A DNA stretch of 64,000 nucleotides from Mycobacterium kansasii ATCC 12478. Lineage in GTDB: Bacteria > Actinomycetota > Actinomycetes > Mycobacteriales > Mycobacteriaceae. A program made the position numbers and the translations under genes. Positions 17,266 to 25,940 of the stretch are shown in pieces (position 1 is the stretch's first letter; each line of letters begins with the position of its first letter). Location: contig NC_022663.1 of NCBI RefSeq assembly GCF_000157895.3, positions 4,402,001 through 4,466,000 on the forward strand, read 5' to 3'. The notes under the pieces are model-generated. The model saw only the letters and a list, made by a program, of their open reading frames with translations, searched no databases and was not told where the DNA came from.

Positions 17266-18918
17266 ATGATTGGCGAAGCTGACGCCATCTATCTGAACGG
17301 TGACATCGTCACGATTGACGATGAGAACCCAACGGCCGAAGCAGTCGCCATCAAGGACGGTCGCATCGTCGCCGTCGGGGCTTGCGACGACGTTGTACAA
17401 CAACACCAAGGCCCGCGAACGCGCACCGTCGATCTCGCCGGCAAAACCCTGCTGCCTGGCTTCATCGACCCGCACAGCCACTACATCAATGCGCTCACGG
17501 TGGCCAACCAGGTCAATGTGTTCGCGCCACCGGCGGGTCCGGGTGCCGACGTCGACGCCATCGTCGCGGAGCTGAAGAGCTTCCGCGACGCGCGCAACAT
17601 CCCCGAGGGCGAGGTCATCATGGGCTACGGCTACGACGAGACGGTCATGCCCGGGGGCCGCACCCTGCATCGAGAAGACCTCGACAAGGACTTCCCGAAC
17701 AACCCGGTGATGGTCGGGCACGTGTCGTTGCACGGCGCCGTGCTCAATTCCGCGGCCATGGAAAAGTACGGCATTTCAGCGAGCACCGTCACGCCACCGG
17801 GCGGGGTGATCGTGCGTAAGGACGGCTCGGACGAACCCGACGGCCTCGTCATGGAAACCGCATTTCTGCCGATCTTCGCGTCGCTGCCCAAGCCCACCCG
17901 CGAGCAAGAGGTCGAGTGGAGCATCGCCGGCCAAATGCTTTACGCCGCAGCCGGTATCACGACGGCCCACGAGGGGGCGACGCACGCGGCGGACATCGCT
18001 GTGATGCAGCGGGCAGCCGCCGGTGGTGCCACCCTCATCGACATCGTCGCCTATCCGTTCATTCTCGATCTCGACGCGGTTCTCGAGGACAACCCGCCCG
18101 ACACATTCGGGACCTACCACAACCGTGTCAAACTCGGTGGCGTCAAAGTCACTCTCGACGGCTCGCCGCAGGGCCGGACCGCGTTCTTCACCACCCCCTA
18201 CCTGGTCGACGGACCCGACGGACAGCAGAACTGGACCGGCGAGCTCCCGTTCCCGCAGGAAACCGTCGACTCCTGGTTCAAAAAGGTCTACGACCTCGGT
18301 GTGCCGCTGAACATCCACGCTAACGGTGACGCCGCCATCGACGTCCTGCTCAAGGCACACGAATACGCCGCTGCCGACGACCTTTCCAAAGACCGCCACA
18401 CCACGGTCATCCACTCCCAGTTCGTGCGGCGCGACCAGCTCGACAAGTACGTCGAATACAACCTGATCCCGTCGCTGTTCACCGAGCACGCGTTCTACTT
18501 CGGCGACACCCATGTCCGGCTGCGCGGTAGGGAACAGGCGCATTTCCTCAGCCCGATTCGGACAGCGATCGACATGGGCCTGCGCCCGACCAATCACACC
18601 GACTTCAACGTCTCGCCCCTCGACCAACTGTTCGTGGTGTGGACGGCGGTCAATCGCGTCTCCCGCAGCGGCGAGGTCATCGGTGCCGATCAGCGTGTCA
18701 CGGCGCTCGAGGCGCTCGAAGCGATCACCATCAACGCCGCGTATCAGTACCGCGAGGAGCAGTCCAAGGGCTCGATCACGGTTGGCAAACTCGCCGATCT
18801 GGTGATCCTGGACAACAACCCACTCAGCGTCGACCCGATGGACATCAAAGACATCAAGGTCGTCGAGACGATCAAAGAGGGGCGCACGATCTATCGCAGA
18901 CCGGTCGCCGCCGCGTGA
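17266..18918 (+). CDS. amidohydrolase, YtcJ/NfdA-like
   Basis: 550 residues. Start region ADAIYLNGDIVTIDDENPTA, then the metal-binding DPHSHY after LLPGFI, IMGYGYDE, TTAHEGAT, PLNIHANGDAAID and NHTDFNVSPL near the end. These are the blocks of the amidohydrolase 3 group that includes formamide- and exoenzyme-regulator-like deacylases. Substrate is unknown, probably an amide or cyclic amide in the cytoplasm. The ATG at 17266 has a perfect AAGGAGG 6 nt upstream, which decides the start against a longer frame from 17068. It is convergent with whiB3. Confidence 0.88.
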   Translation: MIGEADAIYLNGDIVTIDDENPTAEAVAIKDGRIVAVGACDDVVQQHQGPRTRTVDLAGKTLLPGFIDPHSHYINALTVANQVNVFAPPAGPGADVDAIVAELKSFRDARNIPEGEVIMGYGYDETVMPGGRTLHREDLDKDFPNNPVMVGHVSLHGAVLNSAAMEKYGISASTVTPPGGVIVRKDGSDEPDGLVMETAFLPIFASLPKPTREQEVEWSIAGQMLYAAAGITTAHEGATHAADIAVMQRAAAGGATLIDIVAYPFILDLDAVLEDNPPDTFGTYHNRVKLGGVKVTLDGSPQGRTAFFTTPYLVDGPDGQQNWTGELPFPQETVDSWFKKVYDLGVPLNIHANGDAAIDVLLKAHEYAAADDLSKDRHTTVIHSQFVRRDQLDKYVEYNLIPSLFTEHAFYFGDTHVRLRGREQAHFLSPIRTAIDMGLRPTNHTDFNVSPLDQLFVVWTAVNRVSRSGEVIGADQRVTALEALEAITINAAYQYREEQSKGSITVGKLADLVILDNNPLSVDPMDIKDIKVVETIKEGRTIYRRPVAAA

Positions 18919-18948
18919 CCACCGGTCGAGCTCTAAGAGCCGGACCCG

Positions 18949-19257
18949 TCATGCCGAGCGGCGGATACCCCGGCTGCGCCCGATACCGCCCTTGAGCAGC
19001 AGGTCGCGCTCCGATTCGGACAAGCCGCCCCATACGCCGTAGGGCTCGCCCACGTCCAGCGCGTGGGAGCGGCACTGCTCGATCACCGGGCAGCGGCGGC
19101 ACATTTCCTTGGCGCGCTGCTCGCGTAGCATGCGGGCGCGGCCGCGCTCGCCGTCGGGATGGAAGAACATCGATGAGTCGACTCCGCGGCACAAACCCTG
19201 CAACTGCCAGTTCCAGATGTCGGCGTTGGGCCCAGGTAGCTGCTCCGGCTGTGGCAT
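18949..19257 (-). CDS. whiB3: redox-sensing regulator WhiB3
   Basis: 102 residues. Four Cys ligands at 23, 53, 56 and 62 (LC, then CRRCPVIEQC) hold the 4Fe-4S cluster. GVWGG at about 74-78 is the WhiB turn, and GIGRSRGIRR is the basic DNA-binding tail. WhiB3 senses NO, O2 and redox state, binds the principal sigma factor SigA, and controls polyketide lipid synthesis in M. tuberculosis. Assignment to WhiB3 and not another WhiB rests on sequence and on the flanking Rv3415c-sigD-rsdA order. A long upstream region, 608 bp, precedes the next gene. Confidence 0.93.
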   Translation of the reverse strand: MPQPEQLPGPNADIWNWQLQGLCRGVDSSMFFHPDGERGRARMLREQRAKEMCRRCPVIEQCRSHALDVGEPYGVWGGLSESERDLLLKGGIGRSRGIRRSA

Positions 19258-19865
19258 TGCTCATTTCCTCTCTGCACGGCACATCCAAGTGGAGGTTACG
19301 TTCGCGAACGCGCAAGGTGTGCAACTGATACTTCAGAGGAGTCACCGATGACTACCAGACAACGCTAAACGCTAGGGGGACTGCCAAATTTCCGTCAATA
19401 GCCCGCCGGAGCGGCCAAATACCTGCGCGTTGGGCGAGAATTAACTCGCTGTTCATCTGTCACGCATTTGGCAACGGCCAAGCGTGCCATCGAGACCGGT
19501 TCGAAATCTCATCTTCGCAGTTCAGCGTGCTGCTGTGAGCCTGCTGTAATTTGCCGACAGATGGCTGTGAGTAATGTGCACGTAACACAGAAACCACAAA
19601 CTTTTTACCGCTCAAGGTGTGTGAAACCCTAATGTTCGAACCTCGATCGGCACTCGGCGCGTCGCGGCACGCCTTTTCCCTATTCATCTACCACGGGATT
19701 CGCCCGCCACCGGATTCACCCACCGCGGGATTTGCCGGCCTCGGCGCCGCGGCCCCGCAGGTGGCGTCGGGCGGGCCGCGCGGATTGCGCCGGCGTGGGC
19801 TGCGCCTATGCCACAACGGGGTGGCAATTGCGGCGGTGGATCCAGGCTAGGGTGCAGCTATCACC
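19258..19865 (+). other. intergenic region between whiB3 and the Rv3415c-like gene
   Basis: 608 bp between divergent genes. I see no convincing gene; short frames at 19617-19850 and 19460-19687 have no recognisable content and poor start sites. The region must hold the whiB3 promoter and probably a long 5' leader. An A+T-rich patch near 19555-19630 is the best place for a promoter. A short imperfect duplication of CGGGATT(C/T)GCC occurs at 19694-19739. Confidence 0.5.
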
Positions 19866-20711
19866 GTGCAGGAATCTCGACACACTTCGTCGACCGCTAT
19901 GGCGATTGAATCCATTGAGTCGCGGTTAGCCGATGCAGCCTTCGGGAGTAGCCCGGGCAGCTGGCCGCTACCCACGGCGACGACACCACGACAGCTGTGG
20001 CTGCGCGCCGTGGCCGCCGGGGGACAAGGTCGCTACGGCTCGGCGTACACCGACCTGGAGTCGCTGCGCCGACGCGTCCCGGCGGGCCGCTTGGCGTCGC
20101 TGGCGCACAGCACCCAGGGGGCCTTCCTGCGCCAGCTCGGCTGGCACACCCTGGCGCGGGGCTGGGACGGCCGCGCCATGGCACTGGCCGGGGCGGATCC
20201 GGAGGCTTGCGCCGATGCGCTGATCGGGCTGGCGGCCGACGCTCTGGGCGTCGGCCGCTTTGCCGTCTCGGCGACGTTGCTGACGCGTGCCGATACGGTG
20301 CTCGATGCGGCCGGGTTGCCGGCCGACGTGGCGAACCGGCTGGCGGTGCGCCGCGGCTGGGTGGCCGCGGAGTTGGCGATGTTCTCGGGTGAGGCGGCGA
20401 CCGCCGTCGACTGCGCGCAGCAAGCGGTCGAGTCGGCGCGGGCCGGCGGGTCGGCCAGGCACCAGGTTAAAAGTGAGGTGGTGCTGGCTGCGGCGCTGTG
20501 CAGTGCCGGCGCGGCCGAGCGGGCTCGCGACGTCGGTGCAGAGGCGCTGGTAACTACCGGGCGCCTGGGTCTGATTCCGCTGCGCTGGGCGTTGGCTTGC
20601 TTGCTGATCGATATCGGGAGTGTCACGTTTTCGACGCGTCAGTTGCGCGAAATTCGTGATATCTGCGCAGATCAAGTACGGCGCGCCGGTGGGACCTGGC
20701 GTCCCGCTTGA
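19866..20711 (+). CDS. conserved protein, Rv3415c-like
   Basis: 281 residues from the GTG at 19866, or 270 from the ATG at 19899. Helical, Ala-rich protein; repeated segments such as RLASLAHSTQGAFLRQLGWH and ADALIGLAADALGVGR resemble TPR-type helical pairs. There is no signal peptide or membrane segment. No function is established. It lies 80 bp upstream of sigD in the same direction, the same arrangement as in M. tuberculosis, so it may be co-expressed with the sigma factor. Confidence 0.85.
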   Translation: MQESRHTSSTAMAIESIESRLADAAFGSSPGSWPLPTATTPRQLWLRAVAAGGQGRYGSAYTDLESLRRRVPAGRLASLAHSTQGAFLRQLGWHTLARGWDGRAMALAGADPEACADALIGLAADALGVGRFAVSATLLTRADTVLDAAGLPADVANRLAVRRGWVAAELAMFSGEAATAVDCAQQAVESARAGGSARHQVKSEVVLAAALCSAGAAERARDVGAEALVTTGRLGLIPLRWALACLLIDIGSVTFSTRQLREIRDICADQVRRAGGTWRPA

Positions 20712-20791
20712 TTCGCCGCTCGACCGTTATTGTCAATCCGTGAGTTAGCCCGGGATGTGTCCGGTTCGTAACGTTGGAGATATCGCCGTCA

Positions 20792-21367
20792 ATGACAATT
20801 GAAGGGGAACGTCTCGACGCGGTGGTTGCGGAGGCCGTGGCAGGAGACCGGAACGCACTTCGGGAGGTGCTGGAGACCATCCGTCCGATCGTGGTGCGAT
20901 ATTGCCGGGCGCGAGTCGGCACCATCGAGCGCAGTGGCCTCACAGCAGACGATGTGGCACAGGAGGTGTGCTTGGCCACCATAACGGCGCTTCCGCGCTA
21001 TCGGGACCGAGGACGCCCGTTCCTGGCCTTCCTCTACGGCATCGCGGCGCACAAGGTCGCGGACGCTCATCGCGCGGCCGGCCGTGACCTTGCGTACCCC
21101 GCCGAGTCGGTTCCGGACCGCCGATCGGCCGACGCCGGCCCCGAACAGCTTGTCATCGAGGCCGATTCGGTGACCCGAATGAACGAACTGCTTGAGATCT
21201 TGCCGGCCAAGCAACGGGAGATCCTCATCCTGCGCGTTGTCGTCGGCCTGTCCGCCGAGGAGACCGCGGCCGCCGTCGGCAGTACGACGGGAGCGGTCCG
21301 GGTAGCCCAGCATCGCGCACTTCAGCGGCTCAAAGACGAAATTGTCGCGGCAGGTGACTATGCGTGA
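20792..21367 (+). CDS. sigD: ECF RNA polymerase sigma factor SigD
   Basis: 191 residues from the ATG at 20792; a TTG at 20774 would add six residues that also occur in M. tuberculosis SigD. Region 2 contains DDVAQEVCLATITALPRYRDRG and FLYGIAAHKVADAHR; region 4 contains LPAKQREILILRVVVGLSAEETA. SigD directs transcription of a stationary-phase and starvation-linked set in M. tuberculosis and is held by the anti-sigma factor RsdA. The rsdA gene overlaps its end by 8 bp, so the two are translated together. Confidence 0.95.
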   Translation: MTIEGERLDAVVAEAVAGDRNALREVLETIRPIVVRYCRARVGTIERSGLTADDVAQEVCLATITALPRYRDRGRPFLAFLYGIAAHKVADAHRAAGRDLAYPAESVPDRRSADAGPEQLVIEADSVTRMNELLEILPAKQREILILRVVVGLSAEETAAAVGSTTGAVRVAQHRALQRLKDEIVAAGDYA

Positions 21368-22244
21368 TTCCGGTTTCGATCGACCCGGCCTGGACGAACT
21401 GGCCGGCACCGAGCTACTCCTCGACGCTCTCGCCGGCCGCGCCGACGTCACCCTCGACGATCCACACGAAGATGCGCTGGCCGCCCTGCTGGGGCAGTGG
21501 CGCGACGATTTGCGGTGGCCACCGGCCAGCGCTCTGGTCTCACCCGATGAGGCCGTCGAGGCGCTGATCGAAGGAATCGCCGAGCGCCGGCGCTCTCGCC
21601 GCGCGCTGGCCGCGGTCGGGTCGGTGGCTGCGACGCTGCTCGCACTCAGTGGGTTCGGTGCGCTGGTGGCCGATGCCCGCCCCGGCGATACCCTCTACGG
21701 ACTGCACGCGATGATGTTCAACGAGCCGCGCGTCAGCGACGACCCGATTGTGTTGTCCGCCAAGGCCGACCTGGCCAAGGTTGAGCAATTGATCGCCCAG
21801 GGCCAGTGGGACCAGGCCGAAACCCAGCTGGCCGAAGTCAGCAGCACCCTGCAGGCCGTCAATGACGGCAGCCGACGGCAGAACCTGCTGAACGAGTTGA
21901 ACCAGCTGAACACCAAGGTCGAAAAGCGCGATCCCAACGCGACTCTGCCACCGAGCCCGTCGCCCCGGTCCGTGCTTTCCAGGGTCCTTGCCCCGAGTGA
22001 CTCGCCGGTGACCTCGTCGGCCCCGCCGGCTCCCGACGCCGAGCCGGCAGCGACATCAGGGGCACCGGAATCGACGGCGCCGACCAGTCCGGTCACGTCC
22101 GAGATGTCGACCGGTAGCCCGGCACCAACGTCGAAGCCGACGGCCAGTCCGTCGTCGCCGCCGCCCACCAGCACGCCGGTGTCTCCGGCTGCGGGCGCAT
22201 CGGAGCCTGGCTCATCGCCGGCACCGGCCGGGGAACCAGGCTAG
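21360..22244 (+). CDS. rsdA: anti-sigma-D factor RsdA
   Basis: 294 residues. The N-terminal 80 residues (FDRPGLDELAGTELLLDALAG) form the sigma-binding cytoplasmic domain, a single membrane helix spans about residues 82-104, and the rest is an extracytoplasmic part ending in about 110 Pro/Ser/Thr-rich residues. Rv3413c (RsdA) sequesters SigD and is released by regulated proteolysis with ClpP-dependent degradation. The ATG at 21360 overlaps the sigD end. The disordered tail is convergent with the DUF5319 gene 22 bp away. Confidence 0.9.
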   Translation: MRDSGFDRPGLDELAGTELLLDALAGRADVTLDDPHEDALAALLGQWRDDLRWPPASALVSPDEAVEALIEGIAERRRSRRALAAVGSVAATLLALSGFGALVADARPGDTLYGLHAMMFNEPRVSDDPIVLSAKADLAKVEQLIAQGQWDQAETQLAEVSSTLQAVNDGSRRQNLLNELNQLNTKVEKRDPNATLPPSPSPRSVLSRVLAPSDSPVTSSAPPAPDAEPAATSGAPESTAPTSPVTSEMSTGSPAPTSKPTASPSSPPPTSTPVSPAAGASEPGSSPAPAGEPG

Positions 22245-22266
22245 AAGGAGCTACCGGGCGGACCGC

Positions 22267-22680
22267 CTAGTGACGGCGGTGGAACCCGTCCGCGTCTGAC
22301 GTCGCTTCGTTGAGCGAGGCATCGGCGTATCCGCGGCAGTAATCCCACGTGACGTAGGCGTCCGGCTCGGGATCGTAGGCCGGCTCGTGCGGGCGGACGG
22401 TGCCGTCGATCAGCAGCTGCAGCAGGTTGGCCCGCAGCATGTCCCAGTCGTGGTAGTGGTCCTGCTGGCACTCGTCGCAGCAGACCACCAGGCCGCGAAT
22501 CCCCTTGTGCGCTAATAGAGCTTCGTAGACGGCGAGGTCGGCCAGGTCAGCCTCTACCGCCAGCCGCTCCTGCTGATCGAGGGGCTGACCGGGCTCGACG
22601 GCCTCCAGCGCCGCCGACGGGTCACAGGGGTCGTCGGCAAACGGATCGGGCGGCAAACCCGGCGGCAGGTGGTCGCGCAC
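22267..22680 (-). CDS. DUF5319 family protein, Rv3412-like
   Basis: 137 residues, GTG start at 22680. It is acidic, with CCDECQQDHYHDWDMLRANL in the middle and DAYVTWDYCRGYADA near the end. The paired Cys plus His residues suggest a metal site, but this is inference. The family is restricted to actinobacteria and has no known function. It is conserved between rsdA and guaB2 in mycobacteria and is divergent from guaB2, with 239 bp between the starts. Confidence 0.88.
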   Translation of the reverse strand: MRDHLPPGLPPDPFADDPCDPSAALEAVEPGQPLDQQERLAVEADLADLAVYEALLAHKGIRGLVVCCDECQQDHYHDWDMLRANLLQLLIDGTVRPHEPAYDPEPDAYVTWDYCRGYADASLNEATSDADGFHRRH

Positions 22681-22919
22681 GCCTCTACACTACGCAGCCA
22701 GGCAGCCATCGCGCCAGAAATTCAGCGGGCGCGCCGTACGGGTCGGACCCACCCGCGCCGCAAGCTGCGGGCCGGGTACGGGCTATTGCCCGGTTCGCCC
22801 CGTGCCGCTCCATGGTTGGGGTGACCGCGATCTCACGCCGCTTCGCGGCCTGCGTCGTCGCCGGGGCGGGAGCCGATAGGATGGGTTTCTCACTCCGCAT
22901 GCGTATGGAGGGCCCCCCG

Positions 22920-24518
22920 ATGTCCCGTGGCATGTCTCGCCTGGAAGAAAGCTCCGACCTGGTCGGCAGCCCGTATGTGCGCGATGCGCACGTCGGGGGC
23001 CTGACCGGTGACTCGGTGCCCACCGGCGGCGACGACCCGCACAAGGTGGCCATGCTGGGGCTGACGTTCGACGACGTGCTGTTGCTGCCCGCGGCCTCGG
23101 ATGTGGTGCCCGCGACGGCCGACACTTCCAGCCAGCTCACCACGAAGATCAGGCTCAAGGTACCGCTGGTCAGCTCGGCGATGGACACCGTCACCGAATC
23201 TCGCATGGCGATCGCGATGGCCCGGGCCGGCGGTATGGGCGTGCTGCACCGCAATCTTCCGGTCGCCGAACAGGCCGGCCAAGTCGAAATGGTCAAGCGC
23301 TCCGAGGCCGGCATGGTCACCGATCCCGTCACCTGCCGACCGGACAACACCTTGGCCCAGGTCGATGCGCTGTGCGCCCGGTTCCGGATCTCCGGGTTGC
23401 CGGTGGTCGACGACGACGGTGCGCTGGTCGGCATCATCACCAATCGGGACATGCGCTTTGAGGTCGATCAGGGCAAGCAGGTCGCCGAGGTGATGACCAA
23501 AGCCCCGCTGATCACCGCCCAGGAGGGGGTCAGTGCGTCGGCTGCGCTGGGCCTGTTGCGCCGGCACAAGATAGAGAAGCTGCCCGTCGTGGACGGGCGG
23601 GGCCGGCTGACCGGCCTGATCACCGTGAAGGATTTCGTCAAGACCGAGCAGCATCCGCTGGCCACCAAGGACAGCGACGGCCGGCTGCTGGTCGGTGCCG
23701 CCGTCGGGGTCGGCGGCGATGCGTGGGTGCGCGCCATGATGCTGGTGGACGCCGGGGTCGACGTGCTGGTCGTCGACACTGCGCACGCCCACAACCGGCT
23801 GGTGCTCGATATGGTCCGCAAGCTCAAGGCCGAAGTGGGCGACCGGGTCGATGTGGTCGGCGGCAACGTCGCCACCAGGTCGGCGGCCGCAGCCCTGGTC
23901 GACGCCGGCGCCGACGCGGTGAAGGTGGGCGTGGGCCCGGGCTCGATCTGCACGACCCGGGTGGTGGCCGGTGTCGGCGCACCCCAGATCACCGCGATCC
24001 TGGAAGCCGTCGCGGTGTGCCGGCCGGCGGGTGTGCCGGTGATCGCCGACGGGGGACTGCAGTATTCCGGCGATATCGCCAAGGCGCTGGCCGCGGGCGC
24101 GTCGACGACCATGCTCGGTTCGCTGCTGGCCGGCACCGCCGAGGCGCCCGGCGAGCTGATCTTCGTCAACGGCAAGCAGTACAAGAGCTACCGCGGCATG
24201 GGATCGCTGGGAGCCATGCAAGGCCGGGGCGGGGGCAAGTCGTACTCCAAGGACCGCTACTTCGCCGACGACGCGCTCTCCGAGGACAAGTTGGTGCCCG
24301 AGGGGATCGAGGGCCGGGTGCCGTTCCGCGGCCCGCTGAATTCGGTGATCCACCAGCTGACCGGCGGCCTGCGCGCGGCGATGGGCTACACCGGCTCGCC
24401 CACCATCGAAGTGCTGCAGCAGGCGCAGTTCGTCCGGATCACGGCGGCCGGTCTCAAAGAGAGCCACCCGCACGACGTCGCCATGACCGTCGAAGCGCCC
24501 AACTACTACGCTCGCTGA
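22920..24518 (+). CDS. guaB2: inosine-5'-monophosphate dehydrogenase GuaB2
   Basis: 532 residues. The IMPDH barrel begins LTFDDVLLLPAASDVVP; the two CBS domains lie at about 130-250; the catalytic Cys344 is in GPGSICTT; the flap and NAD contacts follow in GMGSLGAMQGRGGGKSYSKDRY. It oxidises IMP to XMP, the rate-limiting step to GMP, and is the essential IMPDH in M. tuberculosis. The ATG at 22920 matches the known N-terminus MSRGMS; the earlier in-frame start at 22812 adds non-conserved residues. guaB3 follows after 9 bp. Confidence 0.97.
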   Translation: MSRGMSRLEESSDLVGSPYVRDAHVGGLTGDSVPTGGDDPHKVAMLGLTFDDVLLLPAASDVVPATADTSSQLTTKIRLKVPLVSSAMDTVTESRMAIAMARAGGMGVLHRNLPVAEQAGQVEMVKRSEAGMVTDPVTCRPDNTLAQVDALCARFRISGLPVVDDDGALVGIITNRDMRFEVDQGKQVAEVMTKAPLITAQEGVSASAALGLLRRHKIEKLPVVDGRGRLTGLITVKDFVKTEQHPLATKDSDGRLLVGAAVGVGGDAWVRAMMLVDAGVDVLVVDTAHAHNRLVLDMVRKLKAEVGDRVDVVGGNVATRSAAAALVDAGADAVKVGVGPGSICTTRVVAGVGAPQITAILEAVAVCRPAGVPVIADGGLQYSGDIAKALAAGASTTMLGSLLAGTAEAPGELIFVNGKQYKSYRGMGSLGAMQGRGGGKSYSKDRYFADDALSEDKLVPEGIEGRVPFRGPLNSVIHQLTGGLRAAMGYTGSPTIEVLQQAQFVRITAAGLKESHPHDVAMTVEAPNYYAR

Positions 24519-24527
24519 CGGCGCATC

Positions 24528-25655
24528 ATGGTCGAGATCGGCATGGGCCGCACGGCACGGCGCACCTACGAACTCAGCGACATCAGCATCGTGCCGTCGC
24601 GGCGGACCCGTTCGTCGAAAGACGTGTCCACGGCCTGGCAGCTTGACGCCTACCGGTTCGAAATCCCGTTGCTGGCACACCCTACGGACGCCCTGGTGTC
24701 GCCGGAGTTCGCGATCGAGCTGGGCCGCCTGGGCGGCCTGGCCGTGCTCAACGGCGAGGGACTGATCGGCCGGCACGCCGACGTCGAGGCCAAGATCGCC
24801 CAGCTGCTAGAAGCTGCAGCGGCCGCCCCCGAACCGTCGGCGGCGATCCGGCTGCTGCAGGAGCTGCATGCGGCGCCGTTGAACCCCGAGCTGCTCGGCG
24901 CCGCCGTCGCCCGTATCCGGGAAGCCGGGGTGATCACCGCGGTGCGGGTCAGTCCGCAAAACGCCCAGTCACTGACCCCGGTGCTGCTGCAGGCCGGGAT
25001 CGACCTGCTGGTCATCCAGGGCACGATCGTCTCGGCCGAGCGGGTAGCCAGCGATGGGGAGCCGCTGAACCTGAAGACCTTCATCGCCGAGCTCGACATT
25101 CCGGTGGTCGCCGGCGGCGTGCAGGATCACCGCACAGCCCTGCACCTGATGCGCACCGGCGCCGCCGGCGTCATCGTGGGCTACGGCTCCACGCAAGGGG
25201 TGACCACCACCGACGAGGTGCTGGGCATCAGCGTGCCGATGGCCACCGCGATCGCCGACGCCGCGGCCGCACGGCGCGAATACCTCGACGAGACCGGCGG
25301 CCGCTACGTGCACGTGCTGGCCGACGGCGATATCCACACCTCCGGTGAGCTGGCCAAGGCCATCGCCTGCGGGGCCGACGCGGTGGTGCTCGGCACACCG
25401 TTGGCCGAGGCCGCCGAGGCGCTGGGGCAGGGCTGGTTCTGGCCGGCCGCTGCGGCGCACCCGTCGTTGCCGCGCGGAGCGTTGCTGCAGATCGCGGTGG
25501 GTGAGCGGCCGCCGCTGGAACGGCTGCTCAACGGGCCGTCCGACGACCCGTTCGGCACCCTCAATCTGGTCGGCGGGCTGCGTCGATCAATGGCCAAAGC
25601 CGGTTATTGCGACCTCAAGGAATTCCAGAAAGTCGGGCTGACGGTCGCGACTTGA
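24528..25655 (+). CDS. guaB3: GuaB3 family IMP dehydrogenase-related protein
   Basis: 375 residues. MGRTARRTYELSDISIVPSRRTRSS is the diagnostic GuaB3 start. The barrel lacks CBS domains, and the phosphate loop GGVQDHRTALHLMRTGAAG is present without the normal SICTT catalytic Cys segment. The GuaB3 family was long called inactive; work on cyanobacterial GuaB3 suggests GMP reductase activity, but the role in mycobacteria is not settled. It is the second gene of the guaB2-guaB3 operon. Confidence 0.95.
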   Translation: MVEIGMGRTARRTYELSDISIVPSRRTRSSKDVSTAWQLDAYRFEIPLLAHPTDALVSPEFAIELGRLGGLAVLNGEGLIGRHADVEAKIAQLLEAAAAAPEPSAAIRLLQELHAAPLNPELLGAAVARIREAGVITAVRVSPQNAQSLTPVLLQAGIDLLVIQGTIVSAERVASDGEPLNLKTFIAELDIPVVAGGVQDHRTALHLMRTGAAGVIVGYGSTQGVTTTDEVLGISVPMATAIADAAAARREYLDETGGRYVHVLADGDIHTSGELAKAIACGADAVVLGTPLAEAAEALGQGWFWPAAAAHPSLPRGALLQIAVGERPPLERLLNGPSDDPFGTLNLVGGLRRSMAKAGYCDLKEFQKVGLTVAT

Positions 25656-25940
25656 TCGCGAACGCCGACAGCAGCGCCGTTAACAGCGGTCGCGGCCGCG
25701 CTCAATGGCGGTGCGGGTCTGCGTTGATCCAGCCGCGAACATCATGGTTGCCACTGCGAATTGGAGATATTTGCTGCGGAACCGGAGTAGTGTCTGCTGC
25801 ACGGAAATGGTTGCTGCTGGCAACAAAGTCGTTGCGATGAGCATGGGTGAGTCGTTGCGGAGCGCGTAGCGACGCGTGGTAGTCGCTTCGGTGGTGATCC
25901 AGCTCCGCTGCCCGGCAGCTTCTGAGGAGGGGTTGCTGTC

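Noticed and set aside
19617..19850. Short plus-strand ORF before the Rv3415c-like gene
   Set aside because: No ribosome-binding site or domain; more likely untranslated upstream sequence.
22890..24776. 628-codon open frame opposite guaB2
   Set aside because: Antisense shadow: His/Arg/Gln-rich and lacking any domain.
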